Assembly: GCF_014650955.1 (NCBI RefSeq)
Contig: NZ_BMVY01000018.1
Location: forward strand, 1 to 64,000
DNA length: 64,000 nt
Origin: Streptomyces tauricus
GTDB taxonomy: Bacteria > Actinomycetota > Actinomycetes > Streptomycetales > Streptomycetaceae
Reading direction: 5' to 3'
Made by a program: the position numbers and the translations under genes
The notes under the pieces: generated by a model
Databases searched by the model: none
Told to the model about the DNA's origin: nothing
What the model saw: the letters and a program-made list of their open reading frames with translations, nothing else
In this document: positions 24,368-34,138 of the stretch, one piece after another
Layout: the number at the start of each line of letters is the position of its first letter
Position numbering within the stretch: the first letter of the stretch is position 1

Positions 24368-25048
24368 ACGTCTTACCGCAACCGGCGTGACCGGGCAGAG
24401 CCTGCAGTCGCCCAAGGCCGTCACCGCCCCTGCGCGGCTGCGGCCGTCGCCGCCTGAGCATCGCGCGCAGGGACAATCGCGCAGCACATGGCGACGAACC
24501 AGCAGATCGGCGAGCGGGGCTGGGCCGGCTGGACCCGGCGGACAACGGCATCGTCACAGTGACCACAGGTGTACCGGACGGAGCACGCTGGGAACTTCGT
24601 GATCGTCGCGGGTATGGAGGTATGGAACCGGATCCGGCGGAGGGGCCCCACTCGTACGACCGTGAGTTCCTCATCGATCGGCGGATATCGGCCAACGGTC
24701 AGCGGTGCCAGGACCGTTTTGGGTGACCGACGCTTCGCGGCCGGGCCCACAGACAGAATGAACGCCGGTTGGCGGTACGTGCGGTCGGCGGCGACCGCAC
24801 TCATCGACGCGCCCGCGGCTGAGAGGGCGAGGCCCTGGTCGCCTTTGCTGCGCCGTACCTCCGGGCGGCGTTCCAGGTCAGTCCGAGCACGGCCGTGGGC
24901 ACGGCCCGCTGCAGCATGGGTATTTGAGAGTGAAACCACCCTTGTTCGAAGCTGCTGCCCGGGTAACACTCGTGGGCGGCTGCCGGTCGACGAGTCGGCC
25001 GACAGACCCTTTCGTACTACCTCAGGCGCCCCCAACCAGGAGGTATCG
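24368..25048. other. Non-coding or decayed stretch, no gene recognised
   Basis: About 680 bases. Open frames exist on both strands but have the Arg/Ser/Pro composition typical of antisense or off-frame GC-rich DNA, and none shows a domain I recognise. The final 30 bases hold the strong AGGAGGT ribosome site of the next gene, so its promoter should be in the right-hand part. Confidence 0.5.
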
Positions 25049-25480
25049 ATGAAGAAAAACCATCATGGGGCCGGGTTGCTCCTTGGTCTGTTATCGGCTC
25101 TCACCTTGATGCTCGTCGGCTCGTCCCCCGCCTCGGCCTCAACCTCGGCCTGGACGTTGGAGGCCGAAGGTCAGCGGATATGTGTCTCTCCGCAGTACGG
25201 GTGGCCCAACACCTACGCGTTCGCCCCCGTCACCGGAAGCTGGTCGAGTGTGATCCACCTTGAGGTCAGGAACCTGCCCTCAGGCTCGTCCAGCACGGGC
25301 GGCGCCATCTACCCCGGTACCAACCACCACCTCCCCGACGGCTCCCTCGTCATCAACGGCCTCGTCGGGCTGTCGTTCGCACCGGCACCGGCAGGCGAGT
25401 ACACCGCCGAGATCTGGGCCACCGACGGCCGGCACACCGAGTCCGACCCCCTGCTGCTCGTCTTCCGCGACGGATGCTGA
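25049..25480 (+). CDS. Small secreted protein
   Basis: 143 residues with a clear Sec signal peptide: MKKNHHGAG, then a hydrophobic core GLLLGLLSALTLMLVG and a cleavage site after SPASA or ASA near residue 30. The mature part of about 110 residues has Cys in RICVSPQYG and a C-terminal FRDGC that could form one disulfide, with a beta-rich pattern (WSSVIHLEVRN, GEYTAEIWATDGRH). It resembles small actinobacterial secreted proteins of unknown function (possibly DUF5980). AGGAGGT lies seven bases before the ATG. No operon partner. Confidence 0.75.
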   Translation: MKKNHHGAGLLLGLLSALTLMLVGSSPASASTSAWTLEAEGQRICVSPQYGWPNTYAFAPVTGSWSSVIHLEVRNLPSGSSSTGGAIYPGTNHHLPDGSLVINGLVGLSFAPAPAGEYTAEIWATDGRHTESDPLLLVFRDGC

Positions 25481-26100
25481 ACCCCACGACACGGACATGA
25501 GCCATGGCGCCCGGACGGCCGGCACCGACGACCGGGCGCCACACCGTGGGTGCGGCTGAATCCGGTGCTGACCGGGCAGCCATCGATGAGTTCGGGATGA
25601 CGCTGGCCGCGGCGCAGACCGCGGCCCAGGTGTACTGCGCCGCAGCGTTGTTCACACCGCTGAGGGGTGGCTGGCCGCCGAGTACACAAGCGCAGCGAAA
25701 TGTCGTCGGCCGGCAGCGGATACAGGCAGATGTGCAGCTCGCTGCGCCCCTGCCGGAGCAGCTGGTTGCCGCGTACGGCAGCCGCCCGCCTCGGCGGCGC
25801 AAGCGGGCTGCGCGTTGGCGGGTGCGCTCGAGGACAGGCTGCTGCGATGGGCGGTGGTCACGGCGGTGCCCGCCCGGATCGCCGGCGGCAGCGGTGAAGG
25901 CATCGAGCCCGCGCTGCACACTCTCGCTTCAGGCAGCAGTTTGTGGGGTCCGCAGTGAACCCAGCTCGGGACGAGCCCGTCAAGGAACACTCGCCAGGTC
26001 GTACCTGTCGACGGTGCCGGTGCGAGCTGCACAGTGGCGCGTTGTCCTCCTGGTGGCGGCCCGCACGGCACTGTCAGTGGCGGATGGCAGCATCGGACGC
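25481..26100. other. Intergenic stretch, no gene recognised
   Basis: About 620 bases between the secreted protein and the SUKH protein. Frames on both strands lack recognisable domains, and plausible ribosome sites are missing. It may contain decayed sequence but I could not identify the source. Confidence 0.5.
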
Positions 26101-27294
26101 ATGACAGTCCCCGTAGCATTCGACTGGCGTCCCTTTCTGCTCAGATGGAGCGGAGAGTGGGCGGATTCCGTGCCGAGCGGCAAGGCGCTGAGCGCGGGCG
26201 ACGAGGCCGCACGGCAGGGACGGTGGCTGGGATTCCCGCCCGCGTCCGAGGAGCTCATCGCGGCCATGGAGGAGCGTCTGGGACGACGAATGCCCCCTTC
26301 GTACCGGGAGTTCCTCAAGGTGAGCGACGGGTGGCGGCATGCCGGCGGCTTCGTGTCCCTGCTGGCGGGGACGACCGACGCGCACTGGCACGACAACGAG
26401 TCGGGCCTCGCCGAGATGTTCGAGGAATACCAGGACGAGGACGCCGGCCCTGAGGAACGGCAGGAGGCCGACATCTGGCGGCGCGGGCTGCAACTCGACG
26501 TTGAATCCGACATCACGTACGTCCTCCTGGACCCCGAGGACGTGGGGGAGGACGGTGAGTGGGCCGTGTACACGTGGGCGAGCTGGCGAGCGGAAGCGCC
26601 CGAACGATACACGAGCTTTTACGAGTTCATGCGCGACATGTTCCGGGAGTTCCACAGCCTGCACGCGCCGCCGGCCGACGAGGCCCCGGTGTTCGCCAAT
26701 GACACCACACGAGAGATGGACGCCGTCGTGGAGCAGGCCCGTCTCGATGCGCTACGCGGCGACTGGGAACGAGCCGTGAAAGCACTGGATGAGGCCAGGG
26801 CGTACGGCAGACCCCGCGCCACCGGTCTGGGAGATCAGATACGCCGACTCCTCGGGCAGACCTACACCTTGTACTTCCAGGATTTGGTGACGGATCCGCA
26901 GTACGCGCCCGAGTTGCTGCCGGTGCTGGTGGCCGAGCATGCGGAGCATTCGTACCGGGACGACTCCACGCTGATGTTTCACCTGCGGGGGGCCGACGAA
27001 GAACTGGTGTCACTGGCGTACGCGACGTTGGAACAGGTGCGGGACGGTACGTACCGGTACAGGGCGGCCGGGCCGTTCGGGGAGGCGGTCGAGCGGGCAC
27101 GGGAGCAGGCGCGACGGGCGGACACCGGCGCGGCATGGAACACGCTGCGGGACGCGCTGCCCTTGTGGGAGCCGCTGGGGCCGGATCATCTCGCGCCACT
27201 GGGCTGGGTGGCCGATCCCCTCCTCCGTCCGCTGCTGACACCGGAGCGGGGCCGCGAACTGCTGTCGATTCCACGCGGCCGGGAAAACGGGTGA
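26101..27294 (+). CDS. SMI1/KNR4 (SUKH) family protein
   Basis: 397 residues. The SUKH domain occupies about residues 40-195: PASEELIAAMEERLG, then the signature MPPSYREFLKVSDGW, then the acidic segment and DITYVLLDPEDVG. The C-terminal half is helical and charged (about 210-390) with a Tyr-rich segment. SUKH proteins include immunity proteins of polymorphic toxin systems, but many Streptomyces copies stand alone and have no known target. No toxin gene is adjacent, so an immunity role is not supported here. The ATG at 26101 gives the domain its usual N-terminal spacing. Confidence 0.8.
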   Translation: MTVPVAFDWRPFLLRWSGEWADSVPSGKALSAGDEAARQGRWLGFPPASEELIAAMEERLGRRMPPSYREFLKVSDGWRHAGGFVSLLAGTTDAHWHDNESGLAEMFEEYQDEDAGPEERQEADIWRRGLQLDVESDITYVLLDPEDVGEDGEWAVYTWASWRAEAPERYTSFYEFMRDMFREFHSLHAPPADEAPVFANDTTREMDAVVEQARLDALRGDWERAVKALDEARAYGRPRATGLGDQIRRLLGQTYTLYFQDLVTDPQYAPELLPVLVAEHAEHSYRDDSTLMFHLRGADEELVSLAYATLEQVRDGTYRYRAAGPFGEAVERAREQARRADTGAAWNTLRDALPLWEPLGPDHLAPLGWVADPLLRPLLTPERGRELLSIPRGRENG

Positions 27295-27486
27295 AGCCCT
27301 GAAGCCCCGAACCTGGGCGGCGAGGCCCAGCTGGGCGTAGGCGTGCGCCAGGATGACGCAGTCGTCCGCCCCCCCCGTTGCGTGGAGCGTGCTCGGGTGC
27401 TGTCGGATGGGGCCCCGAGCTTCACTGCCCCAGCGCTGCGCGATGTGCGGCGGATGACTGGAGCGGCTGGTTCAGCAGTTTCGAGG

Positions 27487-28209
27487 TCAGCTTCCGGCTT
27501 GAAGGCGGAGGCCATCAAGGGTCAGGTCCAGAGCGGCGATGAACTGGTCTCGGTCGTCGTGCTCCGCGAACTCGTCGGCGATCTGGTGCACGAACGGGAA
27601 GTTCGTGGCGTCGAGTGAGCGCCATGTCTCGGCGAAGCGCTGGAGGAACGCGTCGCGGTCCACGGAACCGTCGAGCAGCTCCTGCGGTACTTCCATGCCC
27701 AGGTCCGCTGCCGTGCCGACCACGACGCCCGTGATCGCCGAGACGGCGTGGAACCGCTGCCGGGGTGTGAGGTCCAGGCGGAGGGTCTGCTCACCGAGCT
27801 TCTCGTACAACCGCAACGAATTGCCTTGGATGTCGGTGTTACGCATGAAGTAGGCCGACAGCCACGGCCGATCCGCGATCGCGTCGAACAGGGTGATGGC
27901 CATCGCGCGCAGGTCAGCGATCGGATCCTCGCTGTCGGGCTGTCCCTCGACGGCGGTCAGGACCCCGCCGATCGCGTGGTCGGTGGCGCGGTCGAGGAGT
28001 TCGTCCTTGTTCGAGACGTACCAGTAGATGGTGCCGACGCCCGTGCCGAGCCGGGTGGCGAGGGCGCGGAACGTCAGCGCCGATCCGCCTGCCTCGTCGA
28101 GCAGGGCCACGGCCGCGGTGAGGACGGCCTCCATCGAGTGCGAAGCGCGTCTGCGTCCTCGGGGAGGTCCTTCGGCGGAGCGTGTTCGCGGGGGTGTCAT
28201 GGCTCTCAT
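27487..28209 (-). CDS. TetR family transcriptional repressor
   Basis: 240 residues. The N-terminal helix-turn-helix is FRALATRLGTGVGTIYWYV at about 45-63, and the ligand-binding part resembles the TetR_C group. An alternative start at 28200 (MTPPRTR) would shorten it by three codons. It is divergent from the DHA2 exporter, and the spacer holds four evenly spaced 11-base palindromes that are its probable operators, so it likely represses the exporter and itself until a ligand binds. Confidence 0.92.
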   Translation of the reverse strand: MRAMTPPRTRSAEGPPRGRRRASHSMEAVLTAAVALLDEAGGSALTFRALATRLGTGVGTIYWYVSNKDELLDRATDHAIGGVLTAVEGQPDSEDPIADLRAMAITLFDAIADRPWLSAYFMRNTDIQGNSLRLYEKLGEQTLRLDLTPRQRFHAVSAITGVVVGTAADLGMEVPQELLDGSVDRDAFLQRFAETWRSLDATNFPFVHQIADEFAEHDDRDQFIAALDLTLDGLRLQAGS

Positions 28210-28232
28210 CCAATCACAGCTTGCGTGACATC

Positions 28233-28297
28233 GAACGGCGTTCTACGGTAGAACAACGTTCCATCATCGAACGACGTTCGTTCATCGAATCGCGTTC
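28233..28297. promoter_or_regulatory. Four-unit operator array (GAACNNCGTTC, 18-bp period)
   Basis: Four 11-base near-palindromes start at 28233, 28251, 28269 and 28287, exactly 18 bases apart: GAACGGCGTTC, GAACAACGTTC, GAACGACGTTC and GAATCGCGTTC. The first and third are perfect around a central base. They fill the spacer between the tetR and exporter genes, the expected location for repressor sites. Confidence 0.85.
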
Positions 28298-28320
28298 CAC
28301 ATCGGGCGTCGCCCGATGTG
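28298..28320. promoter_or_regulatory. Perfect inverted repeat before the exporter gene
   Basis: Arms CACATCGGGC and GCCCGATGTG pair perfectly around GTC. It lies directly after the operator array and about 14 bases before the AAGGAGG ribosome site, so it could be a leader hairpin or a second protein-binding site. Confidence 0.6.
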
Positions 28321-28347
28321 CGGCGACGCTCTGCAAGGAGGCCAGTC

Positions 28348-29802
28348 ATGACCGCGACCACTGAGCCCGCAATCTCCCGTACCTATCCGTCGCTCCGCGC
28401 GGCATGGATCCCGCTGGCCGCACTCTGCCTGGCCTTCTTCGTCGAAATGGTCGACAACACGCTGCTGTCGATCGCGCTGCCCACGATCGGCCGTGATCTG
28501 GGCAGTGGCACCACCGCCCTGCAATGGGTCACCGGCGCCTATTCGCTGACGTTCGGCGGCCTCCTGCTGACGGCGGGATCCATAGCCGATCGCTTCGGAC
28601 GCCGACGCGTGCTGCTGATCGGCCTCGCCGTGTTCGGCCTGCTGAGCCTGTGTGTCGTCGCCGTCGACTCCGCCGGGCAGCTCATCGCCCTGAGGGCCGG
28701 ACTCGGCATCGCCGCCGCGGCCATGGCGCCCATCACCAACTCGCTCGTCTTCAGGTTGTTCGACGACCAGGCGCTGCGCATGCGTGCGATGACCTTGATG
28801 ATCGTCGTCGGCATGTCCGGGTTCGTCCTCGGTCCTCTGCTGGGTGGTACCGCGCTCGCCCACGCCGGCTGGCAGTGGCTCCTGCTCGTCAACGCGCCGA
28901 TCGCCTTGATCGCGGCCATCGGCGTGCGACTCGGCGTCGCCGCCGACAGGTCCGACGACCTGACCAAGGACCGGCTCGACCTGCCGGCCGCCGTCCTGAG
29001 CGTGCTCGCCATCGGCCTGGCGTGTTACACGCTGACCAGCGGTGTCGAGCACGGGTGGCTCTCCACCACCACGATCGTGTCGGGCCTCGGCGCCGTCGCT
29101 GCGGGTATCGCGTTCGTCCGGCACGAGCGCCGCAGCAAAGCACCCATGCTGGACCTCAAGATCTTTTCCAGTGGAACTGTCCGCGGCGCGGCCATCGCGC
29201 AGATCGGTACGTCCATCGCGATGGCGGGCGTGATGTTCGGGCTCATCCTCCACTTCCAGTACGCCTATGGGTGGAGCCCCGTTCGGGCAGGACTGGCGAA
29301 CCTGCCGATCATCGTGACCATGATCGCCTCGACACCTCTGTCGGAGTGGCTCGCGAAGAGGTTCGGTCACCGGATCGCCTGCCTGGTCGGCGCGGCCTGT
29401 CTGGCCGGTGCGCTGGCCGGCCTCGCCTGGGGCGTCGACCACGGGTACGCGGCCATCGCCGTGTGCATGGTTGTGATGACCATCGGGCTGCGCACCGTCA
29501 TGACGATCTGCGCCATCGCCCTGGTCGAGGCGATGCCGGAGAACCGCACCTCGATCGGCACGGCGCTCAACGACACCGCCCAGGAGGTCGGAACCAGCGT
29601 CGGCACGGCCGTGGTCGGCACCATGATCGCCGCCCTGGTCACCACCCGGCTGCCCGCAGGCGTGTGGAGCAGCAGCCTCGTGCACTCGTTCTTCCACGGC
29701 GAGCGGATCACCTACGCCGTACTGGCAGTGATCGTCGGTCTGGTCGCGGCGGGAGGCGCCGCCACCCTCACCGACTCGCGCTCCGCCGAAGAACCCGCCT
29801 GA
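28348..29802 (+). CDS. DHA2-type MFS drug exporter
   Basis: 484-residue proton-driven exporter with about 14 transmembrane helices. The antiporter signature is seen as FVEMVDNTLLSIALPTIGRD in helix 1 and motif A as GSIADRFGRRRVLL in the loop after helix 2; motif C-like GFVLGPLLGG is in helix 5. AAGGAGG precedes the ATG by seven bases. The divergent TetR repressor and operator array make ligand-induced export likely. Substrate unknown. Confidence 0.92.
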   Translation: MTATTEPAISRTYPSLRAAWIPLAALCLAFFVEMVDNTLLSIALPTIGRDLGSGTTALQWVTGAYSLTFGGLLLTAGSIADRFGRRRVLLIGLAVFGLLSLCVVAVDSAGQLIALRAGLGIAAAAMAPITNSLVFRLFDDQALRMRAMTLMIVVGMSGFVLGPLLGGTALAHAGWQWLLLVNAPIALIAAIGVRLGVAADRSDDLTKDRLDLPAAVLSVLAIGLACYTLTSGVEHGWLSTTTIVSGLGAVAAGIAFVRHERRSKAPMLDLKIFSSGTVRGAAIAQIGTSIAMAGVMFGLILHFQYAYGWSPVRAGLANLPIIVTMIASTPLSEWLAKRFGHRIACLVGAACLAGALAGLAWGVDHGYAAIAVCMVVMTIGLRTVMTICAIALVEAMPENRTSIGTALNDTAQEVGTSVGTAVVGTMIAALVTTRLPAGVWSSSLVHSFFHGERITYAVLAVIVGLVAAGGAATLTDSRSAEEPA

Positions 29803-29914
29803 GCAACCATCGGCGAAACCACTCAGAGCGGCAGAACCAGACAGCCCGAACCGGCGGACGCGGCGCGCGGACGGCGTGCGCCGCCTGAAGGCGAGCCCAC
29901 GCACATCGCCGGAG

Positions 29915-30110
29915 CGGTGGTCTTGGTCTGGAGCCTCAGCCGGCATCGGCGCCGTGCCAGCCCGGGCGATCGCGCGCGGGTGTCCGAGTCCTCCGGCCGC
30001 CTCCAACGGAGGGAGGATCAAGGAGTCGGCCGCGGAACTCTCGGGCGCGATCGCGGTGCATTGCGCCGTCACCGACCGCGATCAGGTTGCTCACCCGACT
30101 CGCGCCCGAA
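29915..30110 (+). pseudogene. Short-chain dehydrogenase remnant
   Basis: The plus strand reads SGASAGIGAVPARAIARG, an SDR cofactor-binding motif (normally GASxGIG), and after off-frame sequence ELSGAIAVHCAVTDRDQV, the usual next strand of that fold. The remainder of the protein is missing. Frame disruptions show it is a dead fragment. The rest of 29803-30418 holds only the ribosome site of htpG. Confidence 0.5.
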
Positions 30111-30418
30111 GCGCACCCGGCCCGGGCCGCCCTGCACGCCCCTCTGTACGCCACCGACGCTGCCGAGCTCATCGGCACCTCGCGGGCTTCCGCCCCTGTC
30201 TCGATGACCGCCGCACAGCCCCGGGTACGTCCCGGACGCCCTCGACGACCCGCTCACAGCGTCAGTGACGGACGATGCCTGACCCCCATCACCGAGAGTT
30301 ACCGGCACGCATGCGGCAGGGCCGGCTGCGAACCACGCCGCCGAGGCGGTGCGATCCACCCCGGCAGCGTCCCGTATTTTCATGAGGTTCCTGTTGATTC
30401 CCATGGAGAGGTCCCCGC

Positions 30419-32332
30419 ATGGACAGCAGTGTCGAGACGCTGGAATTCCAGGCCGAGACACGCCAGTTGCTCCGACTGGTCATTCATTCGATCTACTCGA
30501 ACAAGGACATCTTCCTGCGCGAGCTGATCTCGAACGCCTCGGACGCACTGGACAAGCTGCGGCTGGAATCGCTGACCGACTCCAGCCTCACCGACGTCGG
30601 CCCCGCCGACCTGCACATCTCGCTGGAGGCAGACAAGGACGCCCGCACACTCACCGTCCGTGACAACGGGATCGGCATGAGCCGGGACGATCTCGTGGAA
30701 CTGATCGGCACGATCGCCAAGTCCGGCACCGCCGGCCTGATGGAGAAGATCAAGCAGTCCAAGGACGCGGCCACCGCCGAAAGCCTGATCGGGCAGTTCG
30801 GTGTCGGCTTCTACTCCGCCTTCATGGTCGCCGACAAGGTCACCCTGCTCACCCGGCGGGCAGGCACCGATATCGGCACCCGGTGGGAGTCCGACGGCGA
30901 GGGCGCCTACACGATCCAGAGTGTCGACGGCCTTCCCGTGGGCACCGCCGTCACCGTGCACCTCAAGTCCGCCGACAGCGAGGACGAGCTAGCCGACTAC
31001 CTGTCCGAGGCGAAGATCCGCCAGATCGTCAAGCGGTACTCGGACTTCATCCGCTGGCCGATCCGGATGGCCGGCGAGCGCACTGACCCCGACGGATCCG
31101 CCGCCCCCGGTGGCGACACCCTCAACTCGATGAAGGCCCTGTGGGCGCGACCGCGCGCCGAGGTAACGCAGGAGGAGTACAACGAGTTCTACAAGCAGAT
31201 CAGCCAGGACTGGCTCGACCCTGCCGAAACCATCCACATGCGCGCCGAAGGAACCTTCGAGTACGAGGCGCTCCTGTTCCTCCCCTCCCAGGCACCGTTC
31301 GACCTGTTCTCCCAGGAGACCAAGCGTGGGGTGCAGCTGTACGTCAAACGTGTGTTCATCATGGACGACTGCGAAGCGCTGATGCCGAACTACCTGCGCT
31401 TCGTCAAGGGCGTCGTGGACGCCCACGACCTGTCGTTGAACATCTCCCGCGAAATTCTGCAGCAGGACCGCCAGATCCGCGGCGTACGTCGACGCCTGGT
31501 CAAGAAGGTCCTCGGCGCGATCAAAACCATGCAGGCGAACGACGGCGAGCGCTACACGAAACTCTGGACGCAGTTCGGACGGGTGCTGAAGGAAGGACTG
31601 ATCGAGGACACGGACAACATCGAGACGCTGCTGGAACTGGTGTCGGCCGCCTCCACGGACGATCCGCAGAAGACCACCACCCTGCGCGAGTACGTCGAGC
31701 GCATGAAGGACGGCCAGGAGGCGATCTACTACCTGACGGGCGAGACCCGCGCGGCGGTGGAGAACTCCCCCCACATGGAGGCTCTCGCAGCCAAGGGCTA
31801 CGAGGTCCTGATCCTCACCGACCCCGTCGACGAGGTCTGGGCCGACCGGGTTCCGGCCTTCGACGGGCACCCTCTCCAGTCCATCGCCAAGGGCCAGGTA
31901 GACCTCGACGAGCCGGCCGAAGGGGACAGGTCCGCCGAACAGGCCCAGCGCGAGCAGGAGTACGCCGCCCTGCTGCCATGGCTGACCACCACGTTGTCCG
32001 AGTACGTCAAGCAGGTGCGCCTGTCGTCGCGTCTGACCACCTCGGCGGCCTGCATCGTCGGGGACGCCCACGACATGACCCCGACTCTGGAGAAGATGTA
32101 CCGCGCGATGGGACAGCAGTTGCCTCCCGTCAAGCGGACCCTGGAACTCAATCCCGCACATCCGCTGATCACCGCTCTGCGTACGGCGCACGAGGCCAAC
32201 GCCGACGATCCCGCGTTGGCGGAGATCGCCGAGGTCATCTACGGCAGCGCACTGCTCGCCGAAGGCGGCGATCTGCCCGATCCGGCGCGCTTCACCCGCC
32301 TGTTGAACGACCGACTGACCCACGCTCTGTAG
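30419..32332 (+). CDS. htpG: Molecular chaperone HtpG (Hsp90)
   Basis: 637-residue bacterial Hsp90. The N-terminal GHKL ATPase domain has the expected motifs: LRELISNASDALDKLR (Mg-binding Asn), DNGIGM, GTIAKSGT and the lid glycine motif GQFGVGFYSAFM. The middle domain carries RGVQLYVKRVFIMDDCE and LPLSLNISRE-like DLSLNISREILQQ with its conserved arginine, and the C-terminal dimerisation domain ends at ARFTRLLNDRL. Cytoplasmic, ATP-driven client remodelling. GGAGAGG precedes the ATG. It appears monocistronic and is followed by a strong hairpin terminator. Confidence 0.98.
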   Translation: MDSSVETLEFQAETRQLLRLVIHSIYSNKDIFLRELISNASDALDKLRLESLTDSSLTDVGPADLHISLEADKDARTLTVRDNGIGMSRDDLVELIGTIAKSGTAGLMEKIKQSKDAATAESLIGQFGVGFYSAFMVADKVTLLTRRAGTDIGTRWESDGEGAYTIQSVDGLPVGTAVTVHLKSADSEDELADYLSEAKIRQIVKRYSDFIRWPIRMAGERTDPDGSAAPGGDTLNSMKALWARPRAEVTQEEYNEFYKQISQDWLDPAETIHMRAEGTFEYEALLFLPSQAPFDLFSQETKRGVQLYVKRVFIMDDCEALMPNYLRFVKGVVDAHDLSLNISREILQQDRQIRGVRRRLVKKVLGAIKTMQANDGERYTKLWTQFGRVLKEGLIEDTDNIETLLELVSAASTDDPQKTTTLREYVERMKDGQEAIYYLTGETRAAVENSPHMEALAAKGYEVLILTDPVDEVWADRVPAFDGHPLQSIAKGQVDLDEPAEGDRSAEQAQREQEYAALLPWLTTTLSEYVKQVRLSSRLTTSAACIVGDAHDMTPTLEKMYRAMGQQLPPVKRTLELNPAHPLITALRTAHEANADDPALAEIAEVIYGSALLAEGGDLPDPARFTRLLNDRLTHAL

Positions 32333-32379
32333 CCCACGGACACGGCCGGGCGCAGTCCGCCGCCCGCTTCCTGCCTGTC

Positions 32380-32410
32380 GGCCCAGCACCCCGGCAAGGG
32401 GTGCTGGGCC
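32380..32410 (+). terminator. Rho-independent-type terminator after htpG
   Basis: A perfect 13-bp stem (arms GGCCCAGCACCCC and GGGGTGCTGGGCC) with loop GGCAA, 48 bases after the htpG stop. No T-tract follows, as usual in this genus. It sits between convergent genes and may serve both. Confidence 0.85.
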
Positions 32411-32477
32411 GCGCAACGCTGTTATCCCATGCTCCATGCTGACCGGCGGGGCCGGATCGTCCCCGCGTACGGGGTCG

Positions 32478-33155
32478 TCAGCGCATTCGACGCGCCCGGA
32501 GCACCACGTCGTCGGTGTGGTGAGCGCCGGCGCCACCGTCAGGTGCCGTCCGTGGCCGCTGTTCGTCCACCTCCACCTTCCAGTCATCGTCGAACAGGGC
32601 GGCGACCATCGAGGGCCAGACGTAGTCGGCCGGGTCGAACTCGCTGTTGTCCGCCTGCGGGGCGTCCATCCCCGCATGATGCACGAGCAGCAGCACGCCG
32701 CCCGGGGCGACAGCCGCGAGCAGGGCTCGCTCGGCTGCGGCGTCGGGGGTGCGCAACAAGGCCGGGTACTGCGCGGAGACCAGGTCGAAGGAGGCCGACG
32801 GCAGCGCCGCTTCCTCCAGCGCGCCATGGACCCAGCGAATGGTGAGGCCCGCGTCCCGTGCGTGCCCCGCTGCCCGCTCCAGCGCCACTCCCGAGACTTC
32901 GAGCGCGGTGACGTCCCAGCCCTGGCGTGCCAGCCAGACGGCGTCCGCGCCCTCGCCGCAACCTACGTCGAGTACACGTCCGGGCGTGAGTGAGGCCACC
33001 TCAGTCACGAGTGCGCCGTTGGGCTGGCCGCTCCACAACTGCTGGCGGTCGGAGTACCGCTTGTCCCACTCCGCCCGTACCGCAGGATCTCCGGCGTATC
33101 CGTCGGAGGAGAAGGGAGTGTCGGACGCGGGCGATCGAGGGGTGTTGTCAGCCAT
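32478..33155 (-). CDS. SAM-dependent class I methyltransferase
   Basis: 225 residues with motif I VLDVGCGEGADAVWLA (about 60-75), acidic motif II TALEVSG and the post-II region FDLVSAQYPALL; the C-terminal part is a Rossmann-like methyltransferase of the UbiE/TehB type. The start at 33155 gives a short polar leader before EWDKRYSDRQQLWSG, a common opening for TehB-like proteins; further upstream in-frame starts exist. No partner gene indicates the substrate. Convergent with htpG. Confidence 0.85.
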   Translation of the reverse strand: MADNTPRSPASDTPFSSDGYAGDPAVRAEWDKRYSDRQQLWSGQPNGALVTEVASLTPGRVLDVGCGEGADAVWLARQGWDVTALEVSGVALERAAGHARDAGLTIRWVHGALEEAALPSASFDLVSAQYPALLRTPDAAAERALLAAVAPGGVLLLVHHAGMDAPQADNSEFDPADYVWPSMVAALFDDDWKVEVDEQRPRTAPDGGAGAHHTDDVVLRARRMR

Positions 33156-34138
33156 GGCCCCACCGTCGTCCATCGCGTTCCGCTCACGCCACTGTTGTTG
33201 CCGTTCCGGCAAAGCGCTGTCCACGAGGCCGGCGTCAGGTCGGCCGTGTCTCTCCCTGGCCTGCCGGACGCGGGCATGGGGTGACGTCCAGCGTCTCGCG
33301 TGTGCCCCGCCTCGCGGAGTGACGCGGACAGGGCCGCTGGAACGGTGTGGCATTGGTGTCCCCAGCCCCGCGTCAGCGCTGCCGGTCTACCGGTCGGGGG
33401 GATCTCCAAGCTCGGGCTCTCGCCTCCGTCACTGTTCGAGGCCGATTAATCACCTACCGGATACACGAAAATCTACTCTGGCAAGAGTAGACATTGGGGT
33501 GTGGTCTGGGTATGGTTCTTCTCGTAGCCCAGAGAGACAGCAGGGCCTGGCAGAGATGAACTGCCGGTCAGCGGTATGTAGTTGCAGGATGCAGGACGGT
33601 ACGGCGGTGGAGTTCCGAAGCCAGAGCGGTTGCAGGACGGTGACGGGACTGACGGCCGGACCGGGTGGCCCGCAGTGATCAGGGGTCACCGCGAGCAGGA
33701 CCGCAGTCCGCGGTAGCAGTACCCGCAAGTGCGGGTCGCATGATCCAGCAGCGCAACAGCAGAGCAGTACCTCGGTAAAGGCGTCGGCTGCGGGCGCGCG
33801 TACCGGGAGGTTCGGCAGTGGGGTTCCAAGCCCAGAGTGGACGCAGGGCGGGCGACGGGGCTGGCTGCCGAAGGTGTGGCGCTGGTACAGGCCACCAGTA
33901 GTACGCAGTACCGGTAGGTCAGGTAGTTGATGCAGAGGGACGAACGGAGGAGCGAAGCGCCATCAGGATCGCCCGGGCGGACATCTTGAACCCGGGTACC
34001 GCAGGACATCGACAGTGAGGTGGTCTCCGGTCAAGCAACCGCGATCCGAGCATCCCCGGCAGCATGCAGGCCGGGCGTGCGGACACAGAAGGCCGGCGCA
34101 GAACCAGGGCCGGCAGATGGTGTAGCAGTAGTTCCTTC
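33156..34138. other. Gene-free region upstream of a MerR gene
   Basis: Nearly 1 kb with no gene I can support. Composition and codon periodicity differ from coding DNA, and short words such as GCAGTACC and TGCAGGACGG recur. It ends at a long palindrome directly before the MerR gene, which suggests a long transcribed leader or a non-coding RNA rather than empty spacer. Confidence 0.5.
33598..33862 (+). repeat. Imperfect direct repeat of about 54 bp, two copies
   Basis: Copy 1 (33598-33651) and copy 2 (33809-33862) align without gaps or nearly so, at roughly three bases in four, beginning GGTACGGCGGTGGAGTTCC and GGTTCGGCAGTGGGGTTCC. They are 211 bases apart. Between them ACCCGCA-AG-TGCGGGT can form a small hairpin (from 33719). 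Confidence 0.6.

Noticed and set aside
24368..24600. Glycine-lysine motif CGKTF on the minus strand, resembling a P-loop
   Set aside because: The surrounding sequence is low-complexity antisense, without GxxxxGK[ST] spacing or other P-loop elements.
26101..27294. SUKH protein as immunity partner of a toxin
   Set aside because: No polymorphic toxin, secretion marker or second immunity gene lies next to it. The family alone does not support that role.
28282..30072. 596-codon minus-strand frame opposite the DHA2 exporter
   Set aside because: Composition typical of antisense DNA (His, Gly, Asp, Arg, Gln) and no domain; the plus strand has an exporter with full motifs.
30989..32827. 612-codon minus-strand frame opposite htpG
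   Set aside because: Antisense of a clear HtpG gene, with no recognisable domain.
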